Below are positions 26,236 to 35,795 of a DNA stretch of 64,000 nt, piece after piece. The translations under genes and the position numbers were made by a program. Position 1 is the stretch's first letter. Each line of letters begins with the position of its first letter. A model generated the notes under the pieces. The model was not told the origin of the DNA. It ran no database searches and worked only from the letters and a program-made list of their open reading frames with translations. Source of the stretch: Lachnospiraceae bacterium (GTDB taxonomy: Bacteria > Bacillota > Clostridia > Lachnospirales > Lachnospiraceae); NCBI GenBank assembly GCA_017441295.1, contig JAFRYA010000005.1, forward strand, positions 1 through 64,000, written 5' to 3'.

Positions 26236-27156
26236 TCAAAGAATTTCAAGAATATGGGCAAAATACTCAGGCAGATCCGCAGAAAACTCCATATATTCAT
26301 TTGTACGCGGATGAACAAATCCAAGCGTCATTGCGTGAAGCGTTTGTCCCTGAAGAGGTTCTCCTTTATATTTGAACTCACTTAATTTGCCGCCATACGC
26401 TATATCACCCAATAACGGATGTCCGATACTTGCCATGTGCACTCTGATCTGATGAGTCCTGCCGGTCTCAAGAACGCATTCAATATAAGAATACCCGGCA
26501 AATTCCTGAATAACGTGATAATGAGTAACTGCGGGCTTGCCGTTACGCTCATTAATAGCCATTAGTTTACGGTCAGATGGCTTTCTGCCTATGCTTCCGG
26601 TAATAATTCCGTCATTTTCTTTTAATTTGCCTACAATAATGGCTCTGTATCTGCGGTTCATCGAATGATTCTTGAGCTGTTCCGCTAAAGAACTATGCGC
26701 GAAATCATTTTTCGCACAGATTAAAACACCTGATGTGTCTTTATCTATGCGGTGAACTATTCCGGGACGCAGCACGCCATTTATTCCGGACAGATCCTTG
26801 CAGTGATACATCAAGGCATTTACAAGAGTTCCCGTATAATGACCTGCAGCAGGATGTACAACCATACCCTTCTCTTTGTTCACTACAATAACATCTGAAT
26901 CCTCATACAGAATATCTAATTTGATATCTTCAGGAAGAATTTCAGGCTCCATGTTTTCAGGCACATCAAAACAGATCACATCATCAGACTTTACCTGATA
27001 ATGTGAATTGCACAGGGAATCGTTGACCAGCAGACGTTCCTCTTTGATCAGTTTTTGGATATAGCTTCTGGAGAGATTATCAGCTTCTTCCGCCAGATAC
27101 TTATCTATGCGGATGCCTTCTTTTTCATCAGAAACCGTGAAAACAAGCTTGGCCAT
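26236..27156 (-). CDS. rluD: Ribosomal large subunit pseudouridine synthase RluD-like
   Basis: A 306-residue RluA-family enzyme with an S4 domain (about 10-70) and the catalytic HRIDKDTSG motif, plus ETGRTHQIRVH. It follows lspA as in Bacillus (lspA-ylyB), so the closest role is the RluD/YlyB type acting on 23S rRNA. The start at 27156 lies one base after the lspA stop; a longer start would overlap lspA. Confidence 0.9.
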   Translation of the reverse strand: MAKLVFTVSDEKEGIRIDKYLAEEADNLSRSYIQKLIKEERLLVNDSLCNSHYQVKSDDVICFDVPENMEPEILPEDIKLDILYEDSDVIVVNKEKGMVVHPAAGHYTGTLVNALMYHCKDLSGINGVLRPGIVHRIDKDTSGVLICAKNDFAHSSLAEQLKNHSMNRRYRAIIVGKLKENDGIITGSIGRKPSDRKLMAINERNGKPAVTHYHVIQEFAGYSYIECVLETGRTHQIRVHMASIGHPLLGDIAYGGKLSEFKYKGEPLQGQTLHAMTLGFVHPRTNEYMEFSADLPEYFAHILEIL

Positions 27157-27157
27157 A

Positions 27158-27742
27158 TTACTTCTTAGATTTGCCAAACAGCATCAGATTGCTGTCTTCT
27201 TTATAAACAAATATAAAGAAAATTATTAATAATACCGCGGCGACATCTACACAGATATCGGCGAAATTAAAAACAGGGAAATTAATGATCTTGAAATAAA
27301 TATAATCAACTACATAACCGTTAAATACACGGTCGATCAGATTACCAATTGCGCCTCCGCATAATATTGTCAAAATAAAGCTTAATAAAACCGCATTCTT
27401 GAAAGATTTCGGCTTAAAAATGGCATCTTCTTCAAGAGATTTATCCAAATATGCGCGGAGCTTCTTATAAATACGTATTACAAGATAAACGATTGCTACA
27501 ACAACAATCGCTGTAATTATAAAGAAAATCCATTGTTTGTTCTGAAGTATGCCAAAAGCAGCTCCCCGGTTCTCAACATATGAGAACTCAAGAACTCCGT
27601 CTATCAGAACTATAGGCCCATTGCTTTTCAAAGTCTGTGATGCCCAATACTTAAACAGCTGGTCACATGCTACCAGAACTATGAAAAATATGGCCTGGAT
27701 GATGAAATATGATTTAAGCTTATCTGAATACTTTTTAACCAT
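27158..27742 (-). CDS. lspA: Lipoprotein signal peptidase
   Basis: Signal peptidase II, which cleaves prolipoproteins in the membrane. Four membrane segments; the aspartyl dyad is Asp146 (GYVVDYI) and Asp162 (FNFADIC), with the conserved GNLIDR before them. The protein is 194 residues against about 150-170 usual; the extra length is a charged cytoplasmic loop at about 92-115. AAAGGA precedes the ATG. Confidence 0.95.
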   Translation of the reverse strand: MVKKYSDKLKSYFIIQAIFFIVLVACDQLFKYWASQTLKSNGPIVLIDGVLEFSYVENRGAAFGILQNKQWIFFIITAIVVVAIVYLVIRIYKKLRAYLDKSLEEDAIFKPKSFKNAVLLSFILTILCGGAIGNLIDRVFNGYVVDYIYFKIINFPVFNFADICVDVAAVLLIIFFIFVYKEDSNLMLFGKSKK

Positions 27743-27772
27743 TAATAATTGGTCCTTTGGCGCAATAATAAT

Positions 27773-27800
27773 ATAGCTGCCCTCATTAAAGGGCAGCTAT
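27773..27800 (-). terminator. Terminator of the radC-mre-sepF operon
   Basis: A perfect 10-bp stem (27773-27782 with 27791-27800) with an 8-base loop, located after sepF. The following T tract on the minus strand is interrupted (ATTATTATT), so termination may be partial, feeding lspA. Confidence 0.75.
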
Positions 27801-27820
27801 TGAATGCATTTTATGAAAAA

Positions 27821-28330
27821 CTACAGTAATGGTGACTTGAATCCTGTGATGTCAAATGTGTTGTCATCACCGCTGAAAAGATCCTGGAAATCACCTGAAA
27901 TATCAACTGAGTTCGGTGTGGCAATGAAGATGTAGTTGGAAATCTTCTGTAAATTGCCATCTAATGCGTAGCATGAACCTGAAATGAAATCAATGATCCT
28001 CTGAGAAATCTCAACATGAAGTCCTTCGAAATTAATAATAACAGCTTTGCCCTGAAGAAGTGTCTCTGTAATTTCTCTTGAATCTTCGATTGATGATGGC
28101 TTGAAAATGCAGACTTCCTGCTGTGAACCTCTGGCGCCGGCGCCTTTGCTGTAAGCAGGCTCTGATTTCTTTTTCTTGCCGAACAGGCCGCCTTTTTCCT
28201 TTACAGGAGCTGGCTCCTCTTCAGTCTCGTAGTCATCCTCAATATATTCTTCTTCATCGTAGTACTCGTCATCGTCGTCCCCAGGTTTAACGCTGAATGC
28301 ATCAAGGAACTTATCACTTAATTTTCCCAT
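27821..28330 (-). CDS. sepF: Cell division protein SepF
   Basis: Membrane anchor and bundler of FtsZ at the division site. A 169-residue protein: an amphipathic N-terminal helix (1-15), an acidic Asp/Glu/Tyr linker (17-45), a basic patch, and the SepF core (about 72-155: EVCIFKPSS, GKAVIINFE, RIIDFISG). Upstream genes yggS and an HlyD-like gene fit the ylm-type cluster. It is the last gene of its operon. Confidence 0.93.
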   Translation of the reverse strand: MGKLSDKFLDAFSVKPGDDDDEYYDEEEYIEDDYETEEEPAPVKEKGGLFGKKKKSEPAYSKGAGARGSQQEVCIFKPSSIEDSREITETLLQGKAVIINFEGLHVEISQRIIDFISGSCYALDGNLQKISNYIFIATPNSVDISGDFQDLFSGDDNTFDITGFKSPLL

Positions 28331-28347
28331 AGTATCTCCTTTACATC

Positions 28348-29037
28348 TTAAACATTATAAATGCGCTCTCCAAAAATGCTGGTGCCGATTCTGACTATGT
28401 CAGCGCCTTCTTCTATGGCGGTTTCAAAGTCTCCGCTCATGCCCATTGAAAGCACATACTTACTAATATTATCAACGTTTGACTTTTCAATGTCAATAGA
28501 TAATTTCTTCATTTCACGGAAATAAGGCCTTATTATTTCAGGGTCATCACAGGCTGGAGCAACAGTCATAAAACCCTTTATTTTTATATGGCTGAAATGA
28601 CTGATCTGAGAAACCAGTTCAGCAGCGTCTTCCGGCTTAACACCGAACTTGCTTTCCTCTCCGGCAGCATTAATTTCAATCAAAATGTTAACTGTAACGT
28701 CTTTCTTGGCAGCTTCTTTTTCTATCTCTTCAGCCAGCCTCAGTGAATCCACAGAATGGATCATATAAACCCTGCCAACGACGTATTTGACCTTGTTTCG
28801 CTGCAGATGTCCTATCAAATGCCATCTGATATCGGATGGCAGCTGATCAATCTTGTCCATGAGCTCCTGGACCTTGTTTTCTCCGAAATCGCGCACTCCC
28901 AGATCATAAGCCTCGCGTATCATTGAAACAGGTTTTGTTTTGCTGACCGCGACCAGAGTAACTTCCTGACTGTATGGGCTTCTGGCTGCTGCATCGTTTA
29001 TTCTTTTATTTATCAGCTCAAGATTTTCTTTGATCAT
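28348..29037 (-). CDS. yggS: PLP homeostasis protein, YggS/PLPBP family
   Basis: A 229-residue alanine-racemase-like TIM barrel that binds pyridoxal phosphate and buffers it. The PLP Lys lies in LVAVSKTKP, followed by FGENKVQE, WHLIGHLQRNK and a SMGMSGDFE phosphate-binding loop. Placement directly before sepF matches the Gram-positive ylmE position. Confidence 0.93.
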   Translation of the reverse strand: MIKENLELINKRINDAAARSPYSQEVTLVAVSKTKPVSMIREAYDLGVRDFGENKVQELMDKIDQLPSDIRWHLIGHLQRNKVKYVVGRVYMIHSVDSLRLAEEIEKEAAKKDVTVNILIEINAAGEESKFGVKPEDAAELVSQISHFSHIKIKGFMTVAPACDDPEIIRPYFREMKKLSIDIEKSNVDNISKYVLSMGMSGDFETAIEEGADIVRIGTSIFGERIYNV

Positions 29038-29041
29038 AGCA

Positions 29042-30403
29042 CTACTCTTTCTTAGGCTGCCTGATTACCTGGTCGTATACTTTTAGGCCATTCTGCGTGT
29101 TTGCTGAGACGATGTAATAATTATTGTTCTCACCTATAATATCGACGTTTCTGAACGAATTAACGCCGTTATTTACGATGTAAACGCCGTAATAGTTTTC
29201 TTTCTCGTTGATCGTAAACGTCGTATTGTCAGTAATATTATACAACACATCTCCTGACTCAAAATAATCCGTAGGGACATAACAGAATTCATCGTTTGTC
29301 CTGATAATTTCAGCAGGCGTGAACTGGATTGAGTTGTCTCCTTTGGCGTCTTTCTTCTCAACCATAAATCCATAGTCGGATGAATTGCCGCCCTGTGTCA
29401 TGAAACCTTTTGGGATGGTATAACACTGTCTGGTAATAACTGATGATTTCGGTATTTTGAGGCCAGATTCAGTCTTGTCCTGGATTCTGATGGCAATATA
29501 CCGGTCTGACAGATATCTGATGGAATACTTGTCCAGGGTCAGCACGCCGTATGTATTGCCCGCTTTCGTCATCAGCTCGAATTTGCATGTGGTTGACACA
29601 TTATCTTTAACAAATTCAATATTCAGGCGATCAATATCCTGAAAATCCTCCGGATTGCTGATCTGTATAATCAGATACCACTCATCAGAAGTAACGACTT
29701 TGTAAATAGGGTCGCCCTTTTTAACCATGTCATTTGATTTGATGATGTGCTTGGTGTAATTTGCCTTTCTGAAAGACTGGGCCTCAACGCTTTCTCTTGT
29801 GAAATTCTCAAATCCGTCAATATAATGCAGCATTACGCCGGACACTTCAGAACTACCGATATGATAGCTGCCGTCAGTCAGCTCGCTGATAATATTGGAG
29901 AAAACATTGTTATTGATGAGATCCAGTATCTGTGAGTCAATTCTGTTGATCAGATTATATGTCTCGTAATAATCGTTATTTGAAAACGAAGTATCAAAGT
30001 CATAAAACGTTGTGCGGATATGAGTCAGGTCGTTTTCATTCAGAATAGCCTGGCTCTTGGAGAGTTCTTCCAGCTTCTTGGAAATAGTTCCGTTATGATC
30101 GATAACATATGTATCCTGACCAACAAAAATCTGGGAAGTATCTCCGACGAAGAAGTTAATATATCCGTCATCATCAGAAGTAACAACGTTTTCATTCCTG
30201 ATGATCAGTGCTGTATACTGACTCTCAAAATTGCTGGCAACCTGGCCTTTGACAACTTCGTAAGTTCCATTAGAAGATCCAAAAAAGTACATGCAAAAAG
30301 AAACAATTAAATACAGGAGCACAGCTAAGCCAATGAAAACTCCAAAGTTTAATTGCTTCTTTTTCTTATTATTATTTTGTGTTTCTAATGTATTGTCTTT
30401 CAT
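29042..30403 (-). CDS. HlyD-like membrane-anchored protein of the sepF cluster
   Basis: A 453-residue protein with a polar N-terminus, one membrane segment (about 21-43) and a large extracytoplasmic beta-rich region. It resembles HlyD/membrane-fusion adaptors: a biotinyl-lipoyl-like barrel begins near residue 48 and another near 235 (MVKKGDPIYKVV). No ABC transporter or inner-membrane export partner lies beside it. Similar HlyD-like genes occur next to sepF in Clostridia, which suggests a wall or division role rather than efflux; this is inference. Confidence 0.75.
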   Translation of the reverse strand: MKDNTLETQNNNKKKKQLNFGVFIGLAVLLYLIVSFCMYFFGSSNGTYEVVKGQVASNFESQYTALIIRNENVVTSDDDGYINFFVGDTSQIFVGQDTYVIDHNGTISKKLEELSKSQAILNENDLTHIRTTFYDFDTSFSNNDYYETYNLINRIDSQILDLINNNVFSNIISELTDGSYHIGSSEVSGVMLHYIDGFENFTRESVEAQSFRKANYTKHIIKSNDMVKKGDPIYKVVTSDEWYLIIQISNPEDFQDIDRLNIEFVKDNVSTTCKFELMTKAGNTYGVLTLDKYSIRYLSDRYIAIRIQDKTESGLKIPKSSVITRQCYTIPKGFMTQGGNSSDYGFMVEKKDAKGDNSIQFTPAEIIRTNDEFCYVPTDYFESGDVLYNITDNTTFTINEKENYYGVYIVNNGVNSFRNVDIIGENNNYYIVSANTQNGLKVYDQVIRQPKKE

Positions 30404-30406
30404 GTC

Positions 30407-30826
30407 TTACAAAGAAAGAACAACATACTCCTTGAACTGTTCCGGAAGTTCGTGCTCGTCCATTGATAAGCTGATAATGAAATCAACATTAAGTGTCTGT
30501 GATAAAACAACAAACTTGTCTAAAAGGTCTGCAAGATCTGATCCCTCATATCCTACAAGAGTAAGGAAACTGTCAAAATAAATAGCTTCAATATCACTGT
30601 TGCCTGCTACCAGACCGCTGATAAAACCGATGAGGGCTTCTGCGCTCAGCACGAAATATTCGCTGACATTAACCAGTCTGATCCTTCTGTCAAGCTCAAA
30701 CATATGCTTGGCATTCTTATCAAGATATATTACAACACCATCTGAATTCTTTGCCTCAGAATTAGCGTTATCCAGCATATACTTGGTTTTTCCTTTTCCT
30801 TTTGCTCCTAAAACAAGTTTGACCAT
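30407..30826 (-). CDS. Small P-loop protein of unknown function
   Basis: A 139-residue protein that is essentially a minimal P-loop NTPase: Walker A GAKGKGKTK at residues 6-14 and a Walker B-like IEAIYFDS. No other domain is visible. ATG 30826 is chosen because GGAGGA precedes it and the Walker strand follows at once; an earlier in-frame start would add 14 unsupported residues. It lies 20 bases after mgsA and 3 bases before the HlyD-like gene, so the two are probably translated together. I do not recognise a characterised family. Confidence 0.75.
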   Translation of the reverse strand: MVKLVLGAKGKGKTKYMLDNANSEAKNSDGVVIYLDKNAKHMFELDRRIRLVNVSEYFVLSAEALIGFISGLVAGNSDIEAIYFDSFLTLVGYEGSDLADLLDKFVVLSQTLNVDFIISLSMDEHELPEQFKEYVVLSL

Positions 30827-30846
30827 AATTTTATTCCTCCATATGT

Positions 30847-31242
30847 TTATTTGTATGCGTTTCTCCAATCAAGGTCACCGCGGTTGATCGCCATGATCAG
30901 TATCTCTGCCGTAGCCAGGTTGGTTGCCAAAGGGATGTTATTGATATCACACAACTGATATACCCTGGCGTAATCCATTTCGTGGCCGCTCGGCTTTACA
31001 GGGTCTCTAAGGTATATTACGGCATCTATCTGATTGCATTCAATCTGAACGCTCATCTGCCTGCCGCCTCCCAAATGACCCGGAAGGAGTTTGTGAATAC
31101 TCAGATCAGTGGCATCTTCGATGAGTTTGCCTGTGGTGCCTGTAGCAAATAATTCATGCTTTGCCAATATGTTTTTATAAGCAATACAAAAATTCTGCAT
31201 TAATTCTTTCTTAGAATCGTGCGCAACCAGACCGATATTCAT
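30847..31242 (-). CDS. mgsA: Methylglyoxal synthase
   Basis: Converts dihydroxyacetone phosphate to methylglyoxal, a glycolytic bypass for phosphate starvation. A 131-residue protein with LVAHDSKK, the phosphate-binding TGTTG, PGHLGGGRQM and the catalytic region YLRDP. It follows rodA, the usual place in clostridial mre operons. Confidence 0.94.
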   Translation of the reverse strand: MNIGLVAHDSKKELMQNFCIAYKNILAKHELFATGTTGKLIEDATDLSIHKLLPGHLGGGRQMSVQIECNQIDAVIYLRDPVKPSGHEMDYARVYQLCDINNIPLATNLATAEILIMAINRGDLDWRNAYK

Positions 31243-31253
31243 CTTACTCCCCC

Positions 31254-32399
31254 TTAGAATGTTATCTTCTTCCTTAATCCGACATTAAGTATTAAGCCAA
31301 TTCCTACAAAAGATGTTATCAATGAACTTAATCCGTAACTGACAAACGGCAGCGTCAGACCGGTATTAGGTATGATCATCGTATTAACTCCAATGTTAAT
31401 GAACGACTGGACTGCGATCAATGTACCGTATCCGACGGCTATTGACCGGCCGATCTGCTCTCTCGCCCTGTACCCTATCCTGAAACATTCAAAAATGATA
31501 AGGCCTAAAAGAACAATCGTGGCCAGTGTGCCGATAAAACCTAATTCCTCACCGATGATCGTGAAAATAAAGTCAGTCTCAGGCTCGGAAATAAAGTTTG
31601 CGTTCTTAACGCTGGTTGGCGAATCATTGTTTAAGCCCTTGCCGCTAAAACCTCCTCCTGCAATGGCAGTAACAGCATTTTCCTGCTGATACCTGATCTT
31701 CGCCGCTACTTCATTATTAGCGTCATAGAAACCTATCAAGCGGTTGTACTGGTATTCAGGAATTATATTCTTATCAGCAGGCAGAATAAATATCAATGCG
31801 ATAAACACAGCTGCCAGCGGCAAAATAACCAGAAAAACCCTCTTAATAATCTTACTGTGCAGTCCCGACACAAACATTATAGCACAAAAGATACAAATTA
31901 TAACTATAGAAGTTGATAAATCGGGCTGTAATAATACTAAAGATAGCGGAATTGCGAACATTACCAATGCAAATATAAGGAATTTCACTGAATTCAATGA
32001 TTGATTATTGTTCGAAAGCAATACCGCAAAGAATATCAGCAGCAGTAATTTGGACACTTCTGAAGGCTGAAACTGGAAATTGCCAATAGCGATCCATCTC
32101 TGTGCGCCCAGCCAGGTTGCGCCGAAAAGCTTAACGGAAACAAGCAGCGCCAGATTGACAAAATACATCAGCCAATAATAGCGGATAATAAACTCATATT
32201 TAACCAGTGAAACGACAAACATGATGATTACGCCGCCGATCAGACCAACGATCTGTTTTTTGGCCATGGCAGGGCTGGCGGCAGACGAAATAACCGCGAT
32301 GCCCAGTACTGATAATGCAATTACATAAAATATCAGCCTGTAATCGAGGGTCCTGAAGTCGTATGATTTTAATGTATCTATTATACGCTTTAAGTTCAT
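31254..32399 (-). CDS. rodA: Rod-shape SEDS glycosyltransferase RodA
   Basis: SEDS-family peptidoglycan polymerase for side-wall elongation, working with PBP2 (mrdA), encoded directly upstream. A 381-residue protein with about ten membrane segments. The SEDS signatures AQRWI and NTGLTLPFVSYGLSS are present. It is distinguished from the FtsW-like gene at 60137 by its mre context. Confidence 0.92.
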   Translation of the reverse strand: MNLKRIIDTLKSYDFRTLDYRLIFYVIALSVLGIAVISSAASPAMAKKQIVGLIGGVIIMFVVSLVKYEFIIRYYWLMYFVNLALLVSVKLFGATWLGAQRWIAIGNFQFQPSEVSKLLLLIFFAVLLSNNNQSLNSVKFLIFALVMFAIPLSLVLLQPDLSTSIVIICIFCAIMFVSGLHSKIIKRVFLVILPLAAVFIALIFILPADKNIIPEYQYNRLIGFYDANNEVAAKIRYQQENAVTAIAGGGFSGKGLNNDSPTSVKNANFISEPETDFIFTIIGEELGFIGTLATIVLLGLIIFECFRIGYRAREQIGRSIAVGYGTLIAVQSFINIGVNTMIIPNTGLTLPFVSYGLSSLITSFVGIGLILNVGLRKKITF

Positions 32400-32409
32400 A
32401 TATGCTGCC

Positions 32410-35268
32410 CTACTCTGAGTGGAAGCCCTGGATTTCGTTGACTGCCTCAGCGTTCATAACGTCTTCCAATGTAAGCTCACCAAAGTAATATTTTAATGTG
32501 TCATTTAATACGCCGCCCGGATATGACGTAGAGTCACTGTTTCTGATCATGCAGGCGAAGGAGACTTCCGGATTTTCATAAGGTGCATATCCTACGAAAG
32601 CCGCATGGTTGGAGCGGCGCAGATCTTCTTCAGCTGTTCCTGTCTTGCCGGCAACGGTTACTCCAAGTGATGTAAAGAAGCTCTTTGCTGTGCCTTCGGT
32701 AACAACCAGACGCATTCCGTAGTGAATAGCATCCCATTCATCCTGTGTCAGCTCAACTGTATTGGTCAGTTCAGGTTCAACCTTCAGCAGAATATCTCCA
32801 TTTGAGTTTTCTACTCTGTCTACCAGACTTAAAGAATAATTTTTTCCACCGTTTGCAACAGTATTGACATATCTGGCCATATGCACAGTCGCATAACCAT
32901 TAGTACCCTGACCAATGGCAGTACGTACTGAGTCAGTGGTTGAAACTCTGGGAGCAGTCTCTTCAATCTCTACTCCTGACTTAATGCCCAGGCCCAGCTT
33001 GATGGCATAATCTTCAATAATATCAAGAGCCTCGGCACTGACATAAGTGCCGGAATCCGAACCCATTTCATAGCCCAGCTGGAAGAAATAATAGTTACAT
33101 GAATGACACAGCGCGTGCGCGACGTCGACGCTGCCGTGGCTGGCCGGTGCTACGTAGCATTTAGGCGAAGGTGATACCGCTTCGAAATAAACAGCGTCAT
33201 AAATGGTTCTGTCCGTTGTCGTGTAATCTTCGCCCAGTCCGGCAACAGCTGTACAGAGCTTAAATGTTGATCCGGGAGCAGTCAGCGCCTGTGTGGCCCT
33301 GTTAAACAAAGGCTGTGAATCATCCATACTGAGCTGATACCAGTACTCAGAATCAATGGAACCGGACAGTCTGTTATTATCATAAGACGGATATGTGACA
33401 AGTGCTTTAAGCTTGCCGGTTTTGATGTCAGTAATTGCCAGAGCACCAGAACACGGATCCAGTGCCAGCATGGCAGGTGTAATAACCAGGTTTGAAATCT
33501 GATCTATTACATAGCCATATGTTCCGTAATATCCATTCATAAGCTTTTCATAAGCTTCATCCTGTTCCAGTTTGCCCTGATCATAAAGCATCAGACAGAT
33601 TGTATATGGATCGATCTCAACGTTGTAGACCATATAGTAATAAATCAGCTTAGAAAACTCCCTGTTGTCATGCAACAATGAAACAGCTTTCTCGACAACG
33701 GCATTATAAATTTCGTCCGAGTTAGCGTACTTGGCTTCAGAATCAATGATATTAACCTTGATCCAGTTCTCGGAAATCGCGTGCTGAATGAATTCACGAA
33801 GTGAAATGAAACCATTAGACCATTCTTTATAAACCGAGTCGCTGGTATCCATGACTGTCTTATCCAGAATGCCCTCATTACCCAGCAATTTATATATATA
33901 ATACATGTACTCATAGTACTCTTCGCTGAGGTCATTTACGGCTGTCGGATAAAGAGTCGTCAGCTCATTGTGAAGATTCTCGATAATTTCCTTCTCTTTG
34001 AGCTCATAAATTGACAGGGTGTCTTTTTCACGCTGCGATGCAGTTGTCCGATTAAATTTAGTAACATCGATTACGTTAGTAAGGAGTTTATAATATACGT
34101 CCTTGACCGGAATATAAACGTATGTCTGCTTTTCTTTTGCGACATAGTCATAATTAACAATTTTATTTACAAGAGCCGCAGCCAGCTTTTTCTCCAGAAT
34201 CGTATAAGCCGCGATCTGAAGATCCCTGTCAATGGTCAGATACAGGTTGTTGCCGCTGCTGGATTTTTCTTCGTCAATTACTTCCAGAATACTTCCCTTG
34301 CTGTCAACGAATACAGTTTCAAAGCCTTTTGATCCCTGAAGATATGAATCAAAAGACTTCTCCAGACCGGTCTTGCCGACAATGTCTGAAGATTCATATT
34401 TAATTCCTGCCGGATTATAAAGGTTGTATTCAGCCAGTTCATCTTCAGAAATCTGTCCGGTATAGCCGATCAGCGGAGCAAAATAGATTGCGTCATCATA
34501 TACTCTCTTGTAACTTTCTGAAATAGAAACACCGGTCAGATCATCCGTACTCTCAAGGATAGCTGCCTTGGTCTGTTCGCTGATATCATTGGAAATAACT
34601 GTTGAAACATATTTCTGATATGAATTCAGTGACAGCGCATATCTGACAGTAGCGATCTTGATAACATCAGTCTTGGAATACAGTTCTGTATCGATGCCGT
34701 AGTGATCGCAGAAATATTCCATGATTTCATCCGGAGTCTTCTTGTCATAGCCCTGCTCATAGATCACGTCAGAAGTCTTGCCAAATACATTGCAAAGGAA
34801 AGTTATCTGCCTGGTGACAGGATCGGCCACAAAGGCATATTCTCCAAACTGGTTGACCTCGATATTAAAATCGCTGATGATCTTGTCACCGTTGGCTTCG
34901 ATCAGCTTAATGGTGTTGTAAACGATACCGTTAATGATAGTTCCTTTGTTTTTGCCGCTTGGGATCTCATCAGTCATTGTAACGGAATAACAGATTTCAT
35001 TATGAGCCAGCAGATTGCCGTTACAGTCATAAATATTCCCTCTTGGGCCTTCATGAGTAATGGTTTTCTGCGCTTTCTGAGTGAAATTCTCAACATAATA
35101 ATCAGACCTGATGATCTGCAGATAGAAAAGCCTTACGAACAGAATAATGAAAAGCAGCGCGAAAACAGCACCAAGAATAAATAATCTTGATGAGAGGATT
35201 TTGATCAGGAAAGATTTAATAATATCCCAGACCAGTAATAATTTTTCTTTTATGAAAGAAAACCTCAT
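32410..35268 (-). CDS. mrdA: Penicillin-binding protein 2 with large helical insertion
   Basis: Transpeptidase for elongation. A 952-residue protein against 600-700 usual. One membrane segment (about 28-52), then the PBP dimerization domain with RGNIYDCNG, and the transpeptidase with SxxK at Ser667-Lys670, SxN at Ser723-Asn725 and KTG at 875-877, so it should be active. Residues about 362-600, between the LYLTIDRDLQ segment and the ALAITDIKTGKL strand, are an added helical, acidic region (33469-34185). Its start overlaps the mreD stop by one base (TAATG). Confidence 0.93.
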   Translation of the reverse strand: MRFSFIKEKLLLVWDIIKSFLIKILSSRLFILGAVFALLFIILFVRLFYLQIIRSDYYVENFTQKAQKTITHEGPRGNIYDCNGNLLAHNEICYSVTMTDEIPSGKNKGTIINGIVYNTIKLIEANGDKIISDFNIEVNQFGEYAFVADPVTRQITFLCNVFGKTSDVIYEQGYDKKTPDEIMEYFCDHYGIDTELYSKTDVIKIATVRYALSLNSYQKYVSTVISNDISEQTKAAILESTDDLTGVSISESYKRVYDDAIYFAPLIGYTGQISEDELAEYNLYNPAGIKYESSDIVGKTGLEKSFDSYLQGSKGFETVFVDSKGSILEVIDEEKSSSGNNLYLTIDRDLQIAAYTILEKKLAAALVNKIVNYDYVAKEKQTYVYIPVKDVYYKLLTNVIDVTKFNRTTASQREKDTLSIYELKEKEIIENLHNELTTLYPTAVNDLSEEYYEYMYYIYKLLGNEGILDKTVMDTSDSVYKEWSNGFISLREFIQHAISENWIKVNIIDSEAKYANSDEIYNAVVEKAVSLLHDNREFSKLIYYYMVYNVEIDPYTICLMLYDQGKLEQDEAYEKLMNGYYGTYGYVIDQISNLVITPAMLALDPCSGALAITDIKTGKLKALVTYPSYDNNRLSGSIDSEYWYQLSMDDSQPLFNRATQALTAPGSTFKLCTAVAGLGEDYTTTDRTIYDAVYFEAVSPSPKCYVAPASHGSVDVAHALCHSCNYYFFQLGYEMGSDSGTYVSAEALDIIEDYAIKLGLGIKSGVEIEETAPRVSTTDSVRTAIGQGTNGYATVHMARYVNTVANGGKNYSLSLVDRVENSNGDILLKVEPELTNTVELTQDEWDAIHYGMRLVVTEGTAKSFFTSLGVTVAGKTGTAEEDLRRSNHAAFVGYAPYENPEVSFACMIRNSDSTSYPGGVLNDTLKYYFGELTLEDVMNAEAVNEIQGFHSE

Positions 35269-35795
35269 TATTCTTCGCTTTCCTCGTTTTCGTAATACAT
35301 GTACATCTTGCTGTTCAGGAATTTAAGAGGTTTGAACAGCAGCAAACCTGCCACAAATGTAAGCAGCAGTTCCGGTACGATTATATGTGTAAGACAATAT
35401 CCGATAGCCAGTCTGCCCCTGAGAACATAGAAACAGATAAAGTATGCGATGCTGTAAAATGCATCACTGCAAAGCAGCAGGACCAGCGGGATATATATAA
35501 CATTTGAATAAAAATACTTATTCCATCTGCCATTGACATATCCGATCAGCAGATATATCAGTGCGTGGAATCCTAAAACCTCGCAGAAAAAAACGTCAGC
35601 AACCAGGCCGGCGAAAAATCCGACCAGCATTCCGGCGTTCTTGCCTCTGGAGTATCCATACATAAAAGTCAGGATAAGCAGGAGATTCGGTGCGACTCCC
35701 AGAAACGGAATTCTCGCAATTATTGTATATTGAACGATAAACGCAAAAATGATCAATATGAAGATAATGAAAAAATTCCTTACCCTATAAAACAT
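35268..35795 (-). CDS. mreD: Rod shape-determining protein MreD
   Basis: A 175-residue integral membrane protein with five to six hydrophobic segments, the GVAPNLLLILTF-type N-terminal motif and a short acidic tail. It links MreC to the elongasome. It overlaps mreC and mrdA by one base each. Confidence 0.9.
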   Translation of the reverse strand: MFYRVRNFFIIFILIIFAFIVQYTIIARIPFLGVAPNLLLILTFMYGYSRGKNAGMLVGFFAGLVADVFFCEVLGFHALIYLLIGYVNGRWNKYFYSNVIYIPLVLLLCSDAFYSIAYFICFYVLRGRLAIGYCLTHIIVPELLLTFVAGLLLFKPLKFLNSKMYMYYENEESEE

